Source: Virgibacillus sp. NKC19-16
Lineage (GTDB): Bacteria > Bacillota > Bacilli > Bacillales > Amphibacillaceae
DNA length: 64,000 nucleotides
NCBI RefSeq assembly: GCF_021560035.1
Contig: NZ_CP074373.1
Location: forward strand, 1,608,001 to 1,672,000
Direction: 5' to 3'
A program made the position numbers and the translations under genes. The notes beneath the pieces were generated by a model. That model was not told the origin of the DNA. It did not search any database and was given only the letters and a program-made list of their open reading frames with translations. This document shows positions 1 to 8,679 of the stretch, piece after piece. Position 1 is the stretch's first letter, and each line of letters opens with the position of its first letter.

Positions 1-176
1 CTGCTAACCGAGAAGGTGTTGATATTTTCTTTGCACCAAATGAAAATGGTGCCGAAGATTCCAACTATCAATTGGCTCTAGAAACGGCTGAAGAGATTGA
101 TGCAGATATGAAAATTATTCCAGTAGACACCTTTAGTGATGCATTGACCTATTTACAAGAGATAGAAAGCAAATAA
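1..176 (+). CDS. ylbL: YlbL/SepM-family secreted S16 protease, C-terminal end only
   Basis: Only the last 57 codons are present; the reading frame begins before the window and the first complete codon is at position 3. The visible tail contains the segment DIFFAPNENGAEDSN followed by MKIIPVDTFSDAL, which I recognise as the end of the Lon-like (S16) domain of YlbL, a membrane-anchored PDZ plus serine protease. The catalytic residues lie outside the window. Its place just before a convergent tmcAL (ylbM) matches B. subtilis gene order. The gene ends 5 nt before a strong shared terminator. Confidence 0.8.
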   Translation, partial: ANREGVDIFFAPNENGAEDSNYQLALETAEEIDADMKIIPVDTFSDALTYLQEIESK

Positions 177-180
177 CTAG

Positions 181-219
181 ATAAAGACAGACCTTAAAGA
201 TTCGAAGGTCTGTCTTTAT
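181..219. terminator. Bidirectional terminator between ylbL and tmcAL
   Basis: A perfect 15-bp stem (181-195 with 205-219) has a 9-nt loop, and AT-rich flanks give a T-rich tail on both strands. It lies between two convergent genes and overlaps the tmcAL stop codon at 216-218, so it can serve both. Confidence 0.85.
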
Positions 220-1427
220 ATGCCTATTGGTGGTTGTATTTCCTGTTTGCGTAGCTGATTTTTTTGTCTTGGCGGTAAAATGCTGTAATACGCATTGCTG
301 ACTTTTTCTTCAAAAGCTAGCATTGGATCAATATTTCGGCTTAATTTGCTCACAATAGGGATATCCAGCTGTTTTCTAATCTGGTTTATATAGGACCTGC
401 CTGTTTGATTTAATCCAAGTAACCGTATGTAGGGTACGGAAGACGAAGCTAGCATCTCTTTCATATCAATTTTGGTGGTATTTGTTAAAATATGAACAAA
501 CATACGTTGTAGCCTTGTCCACGTATATCTTTTTGTTTTAATTGCTTCGATCCATGTCATAAATGATGTTGCATCTTTTGCTGTTTTTTTAATGCGATAT
601 TCCAGACCTTCATCAACCCCGTTAATTGCGGCAAGTTCATTCAGTGTCATTGTCATCACACGGTAATGAACCAACGGGAAATATTCCTCCCATGTATGCC
701 ACGTAGTAGCCTCACTTTTATATTGTTCGAGTTGCCGATATGTTTCTGCAGGAATTGATTCAGCAATTTTTGGTGTTATACCGCCATTTTCAAATAATGC
801 ATTACGGATACTTGTAGCACTTGCAATAGAGCTAGTGATCGTTTGATCATGATAGCCGCTGTTTGTTCGCTGTATGGTTAATGGTTGAATTGGCAGGTTG
901 TTTTCCAGAATTGTTTTAACATAGCTGAAGCCGAGTATATTGTTTGGTTTTGCCAAATCTATCGTACCGGTTGTTAAGCCGATTTGCTGATAGGCAAACT
1001 TGCTTGCTTCTGGAAAAGATACGCCTTGATCCAGCTGAGATTTAAGTTTCTTTTTATAAACAGTTTCTTTTCCTTTAAAGGTTTTATAACTTGTTATAAA
1101 ATGAGAGATATCACCAGATTCACTGCCAAAGTTAATACTGGAAACACCTATTTCGTGTAATGTATGAACAGAACCCGCTGCAAATAGATCACTGCTTTGA
1201 ACAGCATAGGGGGATGGTAATTCCAAAACGATGTCTACACCTGATTGCAGTGCAGCACGCGTGCGATGAAATTTATCAATGATTGCCGGCTCACCTCTTT
1301 GCAGAAAGGACCCGCTCATAACAGCAATCATGCAGTCAGCTCCGGAAGTTTCTTTTGCTTCCTGGACATGATATTGATGCCCATTATGAAAAGGGTTGTA
1401 TTCAACGATTAGACCACATGCCTTCAT
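216..1427 (-). CDS. tmcAL: tRNA(Met) cytidine acetate ligase TmcAL (YlbM)
   Basis: A 403-residue protein. The family makes N4-acetylcytidine at the wobble base C34 of elongator tRNA-Met, using acetate and ATP. The N-terminus GLIVEYNPFHNGHQYH carries the HxGH nucleotidyltransferase motif at residues 14-17, and a later ISATSIR-like segment (SIASATSIRNAL) is the second ATP-binding motif. The start at 1427 is preferred over upstream codons because it has an AGGAGA ribosome site nearby and because homologues begin at MKACG or a similar sequence. It is transcribed away from ylbN, with about 190 bp between them that hold the ylbN promoter. Confidence 0.92.
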   Translation of the reverse strand: MKACGLIVEYNPFHNGHQYHVQEAKETSGADCMIAVMSGSFLQRGEPAIIDKFHRTRAALQSGVDIVLELPSPYAVQSSDLFAAGSVHTLHEIGVSSINFGSESGDISHFITSYKTFKGKETVYKKKLKSQLDQGVSFPEASKFAYQQIGLTTGTIDLAKPNNILGFSYVKTILENNLPIQPLTIQRTNSGYHDQTITSSIASATSIRNALFENGGITPKIAESIPAETYRQLEQYKSEATTWHTWEEYFPLVHYRVMTMTLNELAAINGVDEGLEYRIKKTAKDATSFMTWIEAIKTKRYTWTRLQRMFVHILTNTTKIDMKEMLASSSVPYIRLLGLNQTGRSYINQIRKQLDIPIVSKLSRNIDPMLAFEEKVSNAYYSILPPRQKNQLRKQEIQPPIGI

Positions 1428-1557
1428 GGTTTCATCTCCTATAAATAAGATGGTAATTATTGTATCAAAAAAAACCGATGTATGCACTTTTACACAATTA
1501 AAAAATAGGGTTACTGCTGCAGAGAACGGGAAGGCTATCCGTATCTAAAGAAATATC

Positions 1558-1586
1558 TTGACAAAACTCTACTTTTCTTTTAGAAT
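1558..1586 (+). promoter_or_regulatory. SigA promoter of ylbN-rpmF
   Basis: The -35 TTGACA (1558-1563) is a perfect match. A 17-nt spacer and the -10 TAGAAT (1581-1586) follow. The promoter sits 29 nt before the ylbN start. Confidence 0.8.
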
Positions 1587-1614
1587 AACTCTTGTTGCCT
1601 TGAGGTGATTACAA

Positions 1615-2142
1615 ATGAAATTTATTTTAGGTCAAATTAGAAAAGATGCTAATCATGAGCCTTATCCTTTTGATGATAAGGTAGATGTTTCTGAACTGGA
1701 AACAATGAAAAATGATATACGTGAAATTAAACCTGTTCGAGTTCATGGTAGATATATCTATCAGGGCGAGCAAATCATTTTTTCATTTACTATTGTGGGA
1801 GAAATGATTTTACCATGTGCCCGTACATTGGTGGATGTACCCTATCCTTTTGAGATAAAAGCGGATGAGGTGTTTTCAACATCACCATACTATGGGGAAG
1901 AAGAAGAGGAAAGTGAAATTCATCCAGTAGATGGAGAAATAATTGACTTGACCCCATATATAAAAGAAAATATTTTATTGGAAGTTCCATTTCGAGTATT
2001 TTCAAAAGGTGATCAGGAAAAAGCCCCTGTGAAAGGGCAAGGATGGGAATTTGTTTCACAGAAATCAGATGAAAAGAAGATAGATCCACGTTTAAAAAAG
2101 CTGGAGTCTTTACTTAAAGATGATGATAAAAAGCAACAGTAA
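1615..2142 (+). CDS. ylbN: YceD/DUF177 family protein YlbN
   Basis: A 175-residue soluble acidic protein of the DUF177 (YceD) family, which is almost always encoded directly upstream of rpmF, as here; a link to 50S ribosome or rRNA metabolism is known for the family in other lineages but not shown here. Recognisable segments are the N-terminal MKFILGQIRK and the central strand region ending in CARTLVDVPYPFEI. The conserved DLTPYIKENILLEVPFR block near residue 110 is typical. An AGGTGA ribosome site precedes the ATG. It is co-transcribed with rpmF from the SigA promoter just upstream. Confidence 0.88.
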   Translation: MKFILGQIRKDANHEPYPFDDKVDVSELETMKNDIREIKPVRVHGRYIYQGEQIIFSFTIVGEMILPCARTLVDVPYPFEIKADEVFSTSPYYGEEEEESEIHPVDGEIIDLTPYIKENILLEVPFRVFSKGDQEKAPVKGQGWEFVSQKSDEKKIDPRLKKLESLLKDDDKKQQ

Positions 2143-2186
2143 AGATTCGGATTCTAAGCTCTCGTGATATGAAGGAGGTGTAAGTC

Positions 2187-2360
2187 ATGGCAGTACCAAA
2201 AAGAAGAACTTCTAAAAAGGTAAAAAATCAACGCCGTACGCATAAAAAATTACACGTACCTGGCATGGTAGAGTGTTCCAATTGTGGTGAATTAGCAAAA
2301 CCGCATCATGTTTGTAAATCATGTGGACATTATGATGGTAAGGAAGTTGTAAGCAGCTAA
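2187..2360 (+). CDS. rpmF: 50S ribosomal protein L32
   Basis: A 57-residue basic protein beginning [20 protein letters not shown], which is characteristic of L32. It keeps all four zinc-binding cysteines (C30, C33, C43, C46), so it is the zinc-containing (C+) form. A very strong AAGGAGGTG ribosome site lies 9 nt before the ATG. It is the second gene of the ylbN-rpmF unit and is followed by a terminator. Confidence 0.97.
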   Translation: MAVPKRRTSKKVKNQRRTHKKLHVPGMVECSNCGELAKPHHVCKSCGHYDGKEVVSS

Positions 2361-2380
2361 TGGAATTTTATATTTCACAG

Positions 2381-2411
2381 ACAGGTCACTATAAGGTGAT
2401 CTGTTTTTTTA
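2381..2411 (+). terminator. rpmF terminator
   Basis: A 9-bp stem (2381-2389 with 2396-2404, one G-U pair) is followed by a run of seven T, 20 nt after the rpmF stop. Confidence 0.85.
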
Positions 2412-2441
2412 TCCATTATAGAATGAAGGGTGGGACTTTAA

Positions 2442-3206
2442 TTGAGTAAAACGATTACATACCACAAATCTTCAGCAGGTTACGGAGAAATTTGTTTAAA
2501 TAGACCCGAAAAACATAACGCAATATCTGAAGAAATGGTTGATGAATTAAAAAGTAGTCTGGACACAGCTAAACAGGATTCTATCACGTTTTTAGTTATA
2601 ACCGGAGCGGGTGAAAAAATATTCTCCGCCGGTGGTGATCTAAATTATTTACATGGAAATCTAACATCAGATGAAGCTTTTACACATTTATACCCGATGA
2701 AAGAAGTTCTCTATGAAATTGTATCATTTCCTGTTCCTACAATCTGCCTGTTAAATGGAGATGCTTGGGGTGGAGGTTGTGAAATTGCAACTGCTTGTGA
2801 TATTCGAATTTCAAGAGAGACAAGCAGGTTTGGTTTTGTGCAAACTAAACTTGGAATTATTCCCGGATGGGGCGGTGGCGTGCTTTTATATGAAAAAGTC
2901 AATCCAAGTTTTGCCTTGCAATGGTTGATGGAGGCGAATGCATTTGATGCAAGTGAGTTAAAAGAACGTGGCTGGCTACAACATATTGTTAGTGCTGAAG
3001 TTTGGAATGACCGCGATCAGTTATTACAACCGTATATTCAGAAATCTTATGATCAAATGAAAATAGTAAAGAGCCAATATAAGAAAAAACTATCCAGTCT
3101 TGGACTATCTTCTTTAATGAATGAAGAAGTTCGTAATTGTTCTCAACTATGGGATTCAATGGAACATAAAGAGGCTGTCCGGCAATTTTTCGCACGAAAA
3201 GCGTAA
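2442..3206 (+). CDS. Enoyl-CoA hydratase/isomerase family protein with a changed catalytic residue
   Basis: A 254-residue crotonase-fold protein. The oxyanion-hole segments are [11 protein letters not shown] (residues 58-67) and [15 protein letters not shown] (106-120). Of the two catalytic glutamates of true enoyl-CoA hydratases, the first is present (E114) but the second position, normally FGxPE, reads FGFVQ, giving Q134. Crotonase-fold enzymes lacking one Glu are often isomerases, decarboxylases or hydrolases, so hydratase activity should not be assumed. The start is TTG after a GGGTGGG ribosome site. It lies between rpmF and gerR, where B. subtilis has no such gene, so it is an insertion relative to that order. 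Its substrate cannot be told. Confidence 0.85.
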   Translation: MSKTITYHKSSAGYGEICLNRPEKHNAISEEMVDELKSSLDTAKQDSITFLVITGAGEKIFSAGGDLNYLHGNLTSDEAFTHLYPMKEVLYEIVSFPVPTICLLNGDAWGGGCEIATACDIRISRETSRFGFVQTKLGIIPGWGGGVLLYEKVNPSFALQWLMEANAFDASELKERGWLQHIVSAEVWNDRDQLLQPYIQKSYDQMKIVKSQYKKKLSSLGLSSLMNEEVRNCSQLWDSMEHKEAVRQFFARKA

Positions 3207-3214
3207 AGAATTTA

Positions 3215-3243
3215 TTCTATCACTCCTATTTTTTGCATACATT
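3215..3243 (+). promoter_or_regulatory. SigE-type promoter of gerR
   Basis: The -10 element CATACATT (3236-3243) fits the SigE consensus CATACAHT at every position. A weaker -35 TTCTATC (3215-3221, 4 of 7) lies 14 nt upstream. The predicted start is near 3250, about 20 nt before the gerR ATG. Mother-cell (SigE) control of gerR is known in B. subtilis, which supports the reading. Confidence 0.6.
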
Positions 3244-3270
3244 GATAGCAAACGTATAAGGAGGGATGAT

Positions 3271-3753
3271 ATGAACGCAACCCGTCAAGATGCTTGGACA
3301 AAAGATGAGGATATTATTTTAGCTGAAACTGTATTGCGCCATATCCGGGATGGTAAAACGCAACTAGAAGCGTTTAAAGAAGTGGCAGAACAATTATCAC
3401 GTACATCAGCTGCATGTGGATTCAGATGGAATGCAACCATTCGCAAAGATTATCAGGACCGCGTTCAACTAGCCAAGGAAGAAAGAAAACAAACTGGCAG
3501 GAAAGATATCTGGAGTTTCACAGAACCTAATACACAAGAAAGAGATACAATAGAAACAGCTATTGGATTATTGGAAAAAATAAAATCAAATTATCCTGAT
3601 GAAAATAATATAATCCAACAAGAACAAGAAAAGATAATGAATCAATTAAAAGAGGAGAATGAACGCCTGAAACAACAACTCCTGCGTTATGATAGTGCCT
3701 GGGGTGAGATGGGGAAATTATGGGGCTGGGTAAAGACAAACCAAAAAGAATGA
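3271..3753 (+). CDS. gerR: RsfA/GerR-type sporulation transcription regulator (YlbO)
   Basis: A 160-residue DNA-binding protein. The N-terminal Myb/SANT-like segment (residues 1-60, with [18 protein letters not shown] and [11 protein letters not shown]) is shared by RsfA (prespore) and GerR/YlbO (mother cell). The C-terminal half (about 105-145) is a predicted coiled coil rich in Glu, Lys and Gln. The position between rpmF and ylbP is that of ylbO, renamed gerR in B. subtilis, which represses or activates subsets of SigE genes. The ATG at 3271 is chosen because AAGGAGG lies 6 nt upstream; an in-frame extension to 3121 would overlap the previous gene. It appears to have its own SigE promoter. 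Confidence 0.8.
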   Translation: MNATRQDAWTKDEDIILAETVLRHIRDGKTQLEAFKEVAEQLSRTSAACGFRWNATIRKDYQDRVQLAKEERKQTGRKDIWSFTEPNTQERDTIETAIGLLEKIKSNYPDENNIIQQEQEKIMNQLKEENERLKQQLLRYDSAWGEMGKLWGWVKTNQKE

Positions 3754-3797
3754 ATGTTAGAAAACCTGGTTTTGGCGAAGCTGTACCTGCATAGAAA

Positions 3798-3827
3798 AGA
3801 CATGAATGAGAATGAACATTCATGTCT
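3798..3827. terminator. Bidirectional terminator between gerR and ylbP
   Basis: A perfect 11-bp stem (3798-3808 with 3817-3827) has an 8-nt loop. T-rich stretches flank it on both strands, and the genes on either side are convergent. Confidence 0.75.
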
Positions 3828-3835
3828 CGTTCTTT

Positions 3836-4315
3836 TTAATGGATTTCTTGTTCTTGAACACCTTCCGGGAGCCAAATTAAGGGATTTTCACCCAGGTCTC
3901 TCTCCATATCATAATGTGCTTTTTGAAAGCCCATTTTCTCCCAGAAACCATGAGAGTTAATTCGAGGGTTTGTTTTAATAGGTAAATTATTGGCTTTAGC
4001 AAAATCAACCAATGCTTTTCCGTACCCCTTTCCTTGGTAGCTAGGCAATACCTCTAGTTTCCATAACGTTAAATAGTCTTGAGGTGGCTCGAAATAAGCG
4101 TCATATTTTGCTGTAACCCTATACAAACTCATTCTAGCTACAAGATTATTACCATAGTAAATTCCGAAAAATGGAGATTCACTGTCATTTTCCACGATAT
4201 TATTTTGCAAGTCCTCTATCATGGATAATTCCTGATTTCCGTATTCTTTGAAGTGCTTAAATTCTTCCAATGTTTTATAATTTATTAAAAGCTTCTCGAT
4301 TTTTACATTTGTCAT
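3836..4315 (-). CDS. ylbP: GNAT family N-acetyltransferase YlbP
   Basis: A 159-residue GNAT protein. The acetyl-CoA loop region reads LEVLPSYQGKGYGKALVDFAK (Q/RxxGxG/A type), preceded by the strand LTLWK. The opening MTNVKIEKLLINYKTLEEFK and the ending GENPLIW match what I recall of B. subtilis YlbP; the substrate is unknown. The start at 4315 has a GGGGGAAGGG ribosome site 5 nt away; longer in-frame forms would add a poorly conserved hydrophobic stretch. It is convergent with gerR. Confidence 0.85.
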   Translation of the reverse strand: MTNVKIEKLLINYKTLEEFKHFKEYGNQELSMIEDLQNNIVENDSESPFFGIYYGNNLVARMSLYRVTAKYDAYFEPPQDYLTLWKLEVLPSYQGKGYGKALVDFAKANNLPIKTNPRINSHGFWEKMGFQKAHYDMERDLGENPLIWLPEGVQEQEIH

Positions 4316-4524
4316 GGTAACCCTTCCCCCTTTGATGTCAGAATTATCTCTAAGACTTATTATAATATAAATAAGAGCAGAATGAAATAAAAGAACCAAT
4401 AATTATAAAAATAAAAGCCAAAAGGGTAATCTGTTTGGTACAATATAACAACTGGACATAACCGAAAAAGGCGAGAGGTAATGAATATTATAAAAGCATT
4501 CGAAATGAAGAAAGGAATTAACTA

Positions 4525-4908
4525 GTGATGGTTGATTTTATTATATATTTCATAGCATTTTTTATAACTGTTCCCATCTTAGCCACTTGGATTGTATATA
4601 AAATATCCTTGAGATTATATGATCATCAATGGAAGGCGATCCGCATTTCCGTTAACTGGACAACTATTTTATATATGATAGCTGTCCTGATACTTTTATC
4701 CGACATTTTTGACCAGCAATTTATTGGAATTATGCTAGTTTTGCTTTTAAGTATGCTCGCCGGAATCATAATTCTGCAATGGAAGGCGAGAACCGAAGTA
4801 GTACTGACAAAAGCATTTAAAACACTCTGGCGGCTGTGCTTCTTAATTTTCCTGTTTTTATACATCTGTTTAGTATTGATAGGGGTTATACAGCGAATTT
4901 TTTTCTAA
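4525..4908 (+). CDS. Small integral membrane protein, DUF3397-like
   Basis: A 127-residue protein with four predicted membrane segments (about residues 3-26, 45-62, 66-85 and 104-125) separated by short basic loops such as KISLRLYDHQWK and QWKARTEVVLTK. It resembles the DUF3397 family found directly upstream of bshC in many bacilli; no function is known. The GTG at 4525 or the ATG at 4528 could start it; the AAGGA ribosome site fits the GTG slightly better. It is not obviously co-transcribed with ylbP, which is divergent. Confidence 0.75.
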   Translation: MMVDFIIYFIAFFITVPILATWIVYKISLRLYDHQWKAIRISVNWTTILYMIAVLILLSDIFDQQFIGIMLVLLLSMLAGIIILQWKARTEVVLTKAFKTLWRLCFLIFLFLYICLVLIGVIQRIFF

Positions 4909-4999
4909 TAGAAGCCTCCTAAAACAGATTAAATGAAATTCATGTTGGTTTTATGTACAATACATGGTGGACATTATGAATAGAAGGAGCATGAGATCT

Positions 5000-6619
5000 A
5001 TGCAGATCGACCCGATACAGTTACATAGACAAAGTCAATTTATTTATGATTATCGAAACAAAAGTGATCAAATGAAACAATTTTTTGATTACATGCCTTT
5101 TGAAAGCGGCGAGCAGCGAGTCAAAGACTTGAAAAATCGCTCCTTTGACCGTGTGGGTTTAGCAAACGTATTACGTATGATTAATAAACAATGGGAAGCT
5201 CCTGATTCAACCTATCATAATATAGAACGATTAAAAGAGGATAACAGTGTTGTTGTTATTGGTGGACAACAGGCTGGGTTAATGACAGGGCCGATGTATA
5301 CGATTAATAAAATTATTTCAATCATCCAATTTGCCAAACAACAGGAAGCTGATTTAAACATCCCTGTTATACCCGTTTTCTGGATTGCTGGAGAGGATCA
5401 TGATTTAGATGAAATCAATCATATATACTTACCGAATCAGGCGCAAATGAAAAAACACAAACTTCTTCAACGCGGATTTGAAAAACACTCTGTATCACAT
5501 ATCCATATGGACGAGTCAGAGAGTAATGCATGGTTAAATAAACTATTTGAGCAATTAACAGAAACGCAATATACGAAAGATTTATATGAAACGGTTAAAG
5601 GATGTCTGGATAAATCTACTACCTATGTGGATTTTTTTGCACGTGTTATTTATCAATTATTTACCGAGGAAGGTTTAGTGTTAATTGATTCCGCAGATCC
5701 GAAAGTCCGTCAATTAGAAAGTAGTTATTTTATTCAATTAATTGAAAACCAGCCTGAGATAAGCGAAGGCGTGTATGCTGCTTTTTCACAATTACAGCAA
5801 AAAGGCTACTCCCTATCGCTTGACGTGGATTCTACTGACGGGCATCTTTTTTATCATAAAAATAATGAACGAATATTGCTTATGCGCAGTGATAATGGGG
5901 AATGGATAGGGAAGCAAAATGAAGTCCGTCTTACAACAGAGGAATTAATAACTACTGCAAGGGCCCATCCCGAATGCTTGAGTAATAATGTAGTAACCCG
6001 CCCTTTGATGCAGGAATTGTTATTTCCTTCATTAGCTTTCATAGGTGGACCGGGAGAAATTAGCTATTGGGCTGCATTAAAGCCTGCTTTTCACGCTTTA
6101 AATATGAAAATGCCTCCTTTGTTACCAAGGCTTTCGATTACATATATCGATAGAAATCTGGAAAAGTCCTTAAAGAGATTTGACATTAGTGCTACAGATG
6201 CTGTCAACCAAGGTGTGGAAGATATAAAAGATAATTGGCTCACGTCAAAGAGTAATCCACCGGTCGAGCAGGTAGTAAATGAAATCAAAGTTGCTGTGGA
6301 TAAAGCACATGCACCCTTGAGGGATATAGCCAGGGATATCCGCTCTGATTTGGGCGAGTTAGCTGATAAAAATTTATCTTATCTTTATAGTGATATTGAA
6401 TATCTAGAAGATCGAATCAGGAAAGCACTTCAAGAAAAATACGCAAAGGAATTATACGAATTCGATCATATTAATAATGTGTTACAGCCGCGTGGTGGCT
6501 TGCAGGAACGTATTTGGAACCCCCTACCCTTAATTAATGCGTATGGGACTGATTTTATAAAAAAGATGACTAATGCACCCTGTTCATTTGAACATGACCA
6601 TTACCTTGTTTATATATAA
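5000..6619 (+). CDS. bshC: Bacillithiol synthase BshC (putative cysteine ligase)
   Basis: A 539-residue protein, the same length as B. subtilis BshC (YllA). It adds cysteine to glucosaminyl-malate in the last step of bacillithiol synthesis, the low-molecular-weight thiol of bacilli. Strong signature segments are VVIGGQQAGLMTGPMYTINK, PVFWIAGEDHDLDEINH and LSNNVVTRPLMQELLFP, and the C-terminal third holds a coiled coil. The ATG at 5000 (MQIDPIQL) is chosen because AAGGAG lies 10 nt upstream; the ATG at 4991 is too close to that site. It is followed by a terminator that separates it from mraZ. Confidence 0.95.
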   Translation: MQIDPIQLHRQSQFIYDYRNKSDQMKQFFDYMPFESGEQRVKDLKNRSFDRVGLANVLRMINKQWEAPDSTYHNIERLKEDNSVVVIGGQQAGLMTGPMYTINKIISIIQFAKQQEADLNIPVIPVFWIAGEDHDLDEINHIYLPNQAQMKKHKLLQRGFEKHSVSHIHMDESESNAWLNKLFEQLTETQYTKDLYETVKGCLDKSTTYVDFFARVIYQLFTEEGLVLIDSADPKVRQLESSYFIQLIENQPEISEGVYAAFSQLQQKGYSLSLDVDSTDGHLFYHKNNERILLMRSDNGEWIGKQNEVRLTTEELITTARAHPECLSNNVVTRPLMQELLFPSLAFIGGPGEISYWAALKPAFHALNMKMPPLLPRLSITYIDRNLEKSLKRFDISATDAVNQGVEDIKDNWLTSKSNPPVEQVVNEIKVAVDKAHAPLRDIARDIRSDLGELADKNLSYLYSDIEYLEDRIRKALQEKYAKELYEFDHINNVLQPRGGLQERIWNPLPLINAYGTDFIKKMTNAPCSFEHDHYLVYI

Positions 6620-6669
6620 GAGATTGCTTAAAAGCACCCACTTTCCACCACAATTTAATAAATCAATTG

Positions 6670-6705
6670 AAAAAGCTGTCTTTCATTGATAAGGCAGCTT
6701 TTTTT
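6670..6705 (+). terminator. bshC terminator
   Basis: A 13-bp stem (6670-6682 with 6691-6703, one G-U pair) has an 8-nt loop and ends in a run of T. It lies about 50 nt after bshC. Confidence 0.85.
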
Positions 6706-6767
6706 ATGTTTAAAAAAGAGATTGAGATAAATGGTTTATAATGGATTTCATTTTTTTTGAAATTATG

Positions 6768-6793
6768 GTGGTGAATAGTGGGGGAATGTGGTA
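6768..6793 (+). promoter_or_regulatory. MraZ-binding repeats upstream of mraZ
   Basis: Three direct repeats TGGTG (6769-6773), TGGGG (6779-6783) and TGGTA (6789-6793) are separated by exactly 5 nt, a 10-bp period. A further GTGGGG begins at 6809, 21 nt after the third repeat. MraZ is known to bind TGGGN repeats with 5-nt spacers upstream of its own gene in E. coli, so this is a likely autoregulatory operator. A TATAAT at 6737-6742 just upstream is a plausible -10 but has no good -35. Confidence 0.7.
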
Positions 6794-6822
6794 ACATAAA
6801 ATTAGAAAGTGGGGCGGACTAT

Positions 6823-7254
6823 ATGTTCATGGGTGAATTCCAACACAACTTTGATACAAAAGGTAGAATCATTGTCCCTTCCAAGTTTCGTGAAGAACTT
6901 GGTGCGTCTTTTGTTGTGACCCGTGGACTTGATAAATGTCTGTTCGCTTATCCGATGAATGAATGGAAAATACTAGAGGAAAAACTTAAAAAACTACCGT
7001 TAACAAAAAAAGATGCCAGGGCATTCACACGGTTCTTCTTTTCCGGAGCAGTAGAATGCGAAGTGGATAAACAGGGAAGAATAAACATTCCACAATCTCT
7101 TAGAAATTACGCTGCATTAGACAAAGAATGTGTAGTAATAGGTGTATCTAATCGAATTGAATTCTGGGCTAGTGAGAATTGGGAAGATTACTTTAATGAT
7201 TCTGAGGAATCTTTCGCTGAGATCGCTGAAAACTTAATGGACTTTGATATTTGA
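6823..7254 (+). CDS. mraZ: Transcriptional regulator MraZ
   Basis: A 143-residue protein, the same length as in B. subtilis, with two tandem SpoVT/AbrB-like MraZ repeats: residues 1-50 ([15 protein letters not shown]) and about 78-125 ([14 protein letters not shown]). It binds DNA upstream of the dcw cluster and usually represses it. The ATG at 6823 (MFMGEF) matches the family start; a GTG at 6778 would lie inside the operator repeats and is rejected. It heads the dcw cluster. Confidence 0.96.
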   Translation: MFMGEFQHNFDTKGRIIVPSKFREELGASFVVTRGLDKCLFAYPMNEWKILEEKLKKLPLTKKDARAFTRFFFSGAVECEVDKQGRINIPQSLRNYAALDKECVVIGVSNRIEFWASENWEDYFNDSEESFAEIAENLMDFDI

Positions 7255-7310
7255 AGAGAGGTAGCAACGCTAGTGTAGTGGATAGGAAGTTATTAGAAGA
7301 AGGTGTATGG

Positions 7311-8288
7311 ATGTTTGAACATTATAGTGTATTGAGAGATGAATCGATTCAAGGACTGGACATTAAGCCAAGTGGTACATACGTAGATTGTACATTAGGT
7401 GGTGGCGGTCACTCTGAACAAATTGCCAGTCAACTGGATGAAAGTGGTTTGCTTGTCGCGTTTGACCAGGATTTGGAGGCGTTAGATGCAGCCAAAAAAA
7501 GGTTAGAGCCATATCAAGATCGTATCGTTTTTGTCCACGCTAATTTTCGGAGTCTCAAAGAACAGTTGGACAAGCATCATATTAATCATGTAGACGGAAT
7601 TTTATTTGATCTTGGTGTATCCTCACCTCAGCTGGACAAAGGAATGAGAGGCTTTAGCTATCAATATGATGCAAAGCTTGATATGCGAATGAATCAGGTT
7701 CAGGAGCTTACTGCTTTTGAGGCCGTAAACAACTGGTCCTATAATGATTTGGTATCCATTTTTTTCAAATATGGGGAAGAAAAATTTTCGAAACAAATAG
7801 CACGAAAGATAGAAGCATACAGGAAGACAGAACAAATCCAAACCACACATCAATTAGTGGAGATCATTAAGGATGCTATACCAGCTCCGGCCCGAAGGAA
7901 AGGTGGTCATCCTGCAAAACGTATTTTTCAAGCATTACGTATTGCAGTGAATGACGAGCTGAACGCATTCAATGATGCACTCCATCAAGCTGCAAAGGCA
8001 ATTGATATTAATGGACGAATCGTCGTTATTACATTCCACTCACTTGAAGATAGACTGTGTAAACAAGCGTTTAAAAAGTGGAGTACGCCAAAGGAGATGC
8101 CGAGAAATTTGCCGGTAATCCCGAAAGATCATGAAGCTCCATTTAAACTAATTACCAGAAAGCCAATTGTGGCAGGTAACGATGAGTTGGAAACGAATCG
8201 AAGGTCAAGGTCGGCAAAATTGCGTATTAGTGAAAAAGTCAATGTTTGGAATGAAGAATTTACCTATGGGGAAGGGTGGAAAAAATAA
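7311..8288 (+). CDS. rsmH: 16S rRNA (cytosine(1402)-N(4))-methyltransferase
   Basis: A 325-residue class I methyltransferase (MraW). The SAM-binding loop is [15 protein letters not shown] (residues 25-39), and other family blocks are [29 protein letters not shown] and [12 protein letters not shown]. It makes m4Cm1402 in the decoding centre of 16S rRNA. The start at 7311 (MFEHYSVL) follows AGAAGAAGGTG and matches homologues; the longer form from 7251 overlaps mraZ. The stop overlaps the ftsL start (TAATG). Confidence 0.95.
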   Translation: MFEHYSVLRDESIQGLDIKPSGTYVDCTLGGGGHSEQIASQLDESGLLVAFDQDLEALDAAKKRLEPYQDRIVFVHANFRSLKEQLDKHHINHVDGILFDLGVSSPQLDKGMRGFSYQYDAKLDMRMNQVQELTAFEAVNNWSYNDLVSIFFKYGEEKFSKQIARKIEAYRKTEQIQTTHQLVEIIKDAIPAPARRKGGHPAKRIFQALRIAVNDELNAFNDALHQAAKAIDINGRIVVITFHSLEDRLCKQAFKKWSTPKEMPRNLPVIPKDHEAPFKLITRKPIVAGNDELETNRRSRSAKLRISEKVNVWNEEFTYGEGWKK

Positions 8289-8662
8289 TGAGCGTAAATC
8301 AAGCTAGAAGTTGGGAACAGACAAGGCCAATAGAAACACCAAATAAAGAACGGCAGGTTGCTGTTAAAGTCCGAAAACAGGGATGGATAACCAAAGGTGA
8401 AAAAATTATATATTCTCTTACAGCTACCTGTTTAATTGTTGCAGGAATAGCTATGGTTTCCTTCTCATCATCCACAGATACATTAAACAGGGAAATGCAG
8501 TCACTGGAACAAACCGTACAAAGTCAGCAAGTGACAAATGAAGCCCTTCTATTTGAGGTGAAAGAATTAAGTAGACCTGAGAGAATTACACAAATTGCAA
8601 AAGAAAATGGATTAAAAATACAAGATGCGGAAGTGAAGCAAGCAAACGCATTAACGAATTAA
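8288..8662 (+). CDS. ftsL: Cell division protein FtsL
   Basis: A 124-residue bitopic protein: a cytoplasmic, basic N-terminus (1-37), one membrane helix (about 38-60) and an extracytoplasmic leucine-zipper coiled coil (about 63-100) ending in SRPERITQIAKENGLK, the typical FtsL tail. It joins DivIC and DivIB in the divisome. The ATG at 8288 shares one base with the rsmH stop; a GAAGGGTGG ribosome site is inside the end of rsmH. Sequence conservation is low, as usual for FtsL, and the call leans on position between rsmH and pbpB. Confidence 0.9.
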   Translation: MSVNQARSWEQTRPIETPNKERQVAVKVRKQGWITKGEKIIYSLTATCLIVAGIAMVSFSSSTDTLNREMQSLEQTVQSQQVTNEALLFEVKELSRPERITQIAKENGLKIQDAEVKQANALTN

Positions 8663-8679
8663 ATCAAGGGGAACATGTT

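Noticed and set aside
3754-3960. 68-codon frame after gerR
   Set aside because: It crosses the terminator and the end of the convergent ylbP gene, so it is a shadow.
6722-6742. TTGAGA and TATAAT as a SigA promoter of mraZ
   Set aside because: The spacer is only 9 nt. The TATAAT may still be a -10, but no matching -35 was found.
6778-6822. GTG at 6778 as mraZ start
   Set aside because: It would put the first codons inside the MraZ operator repeats and add 15 residues not seen in the family.
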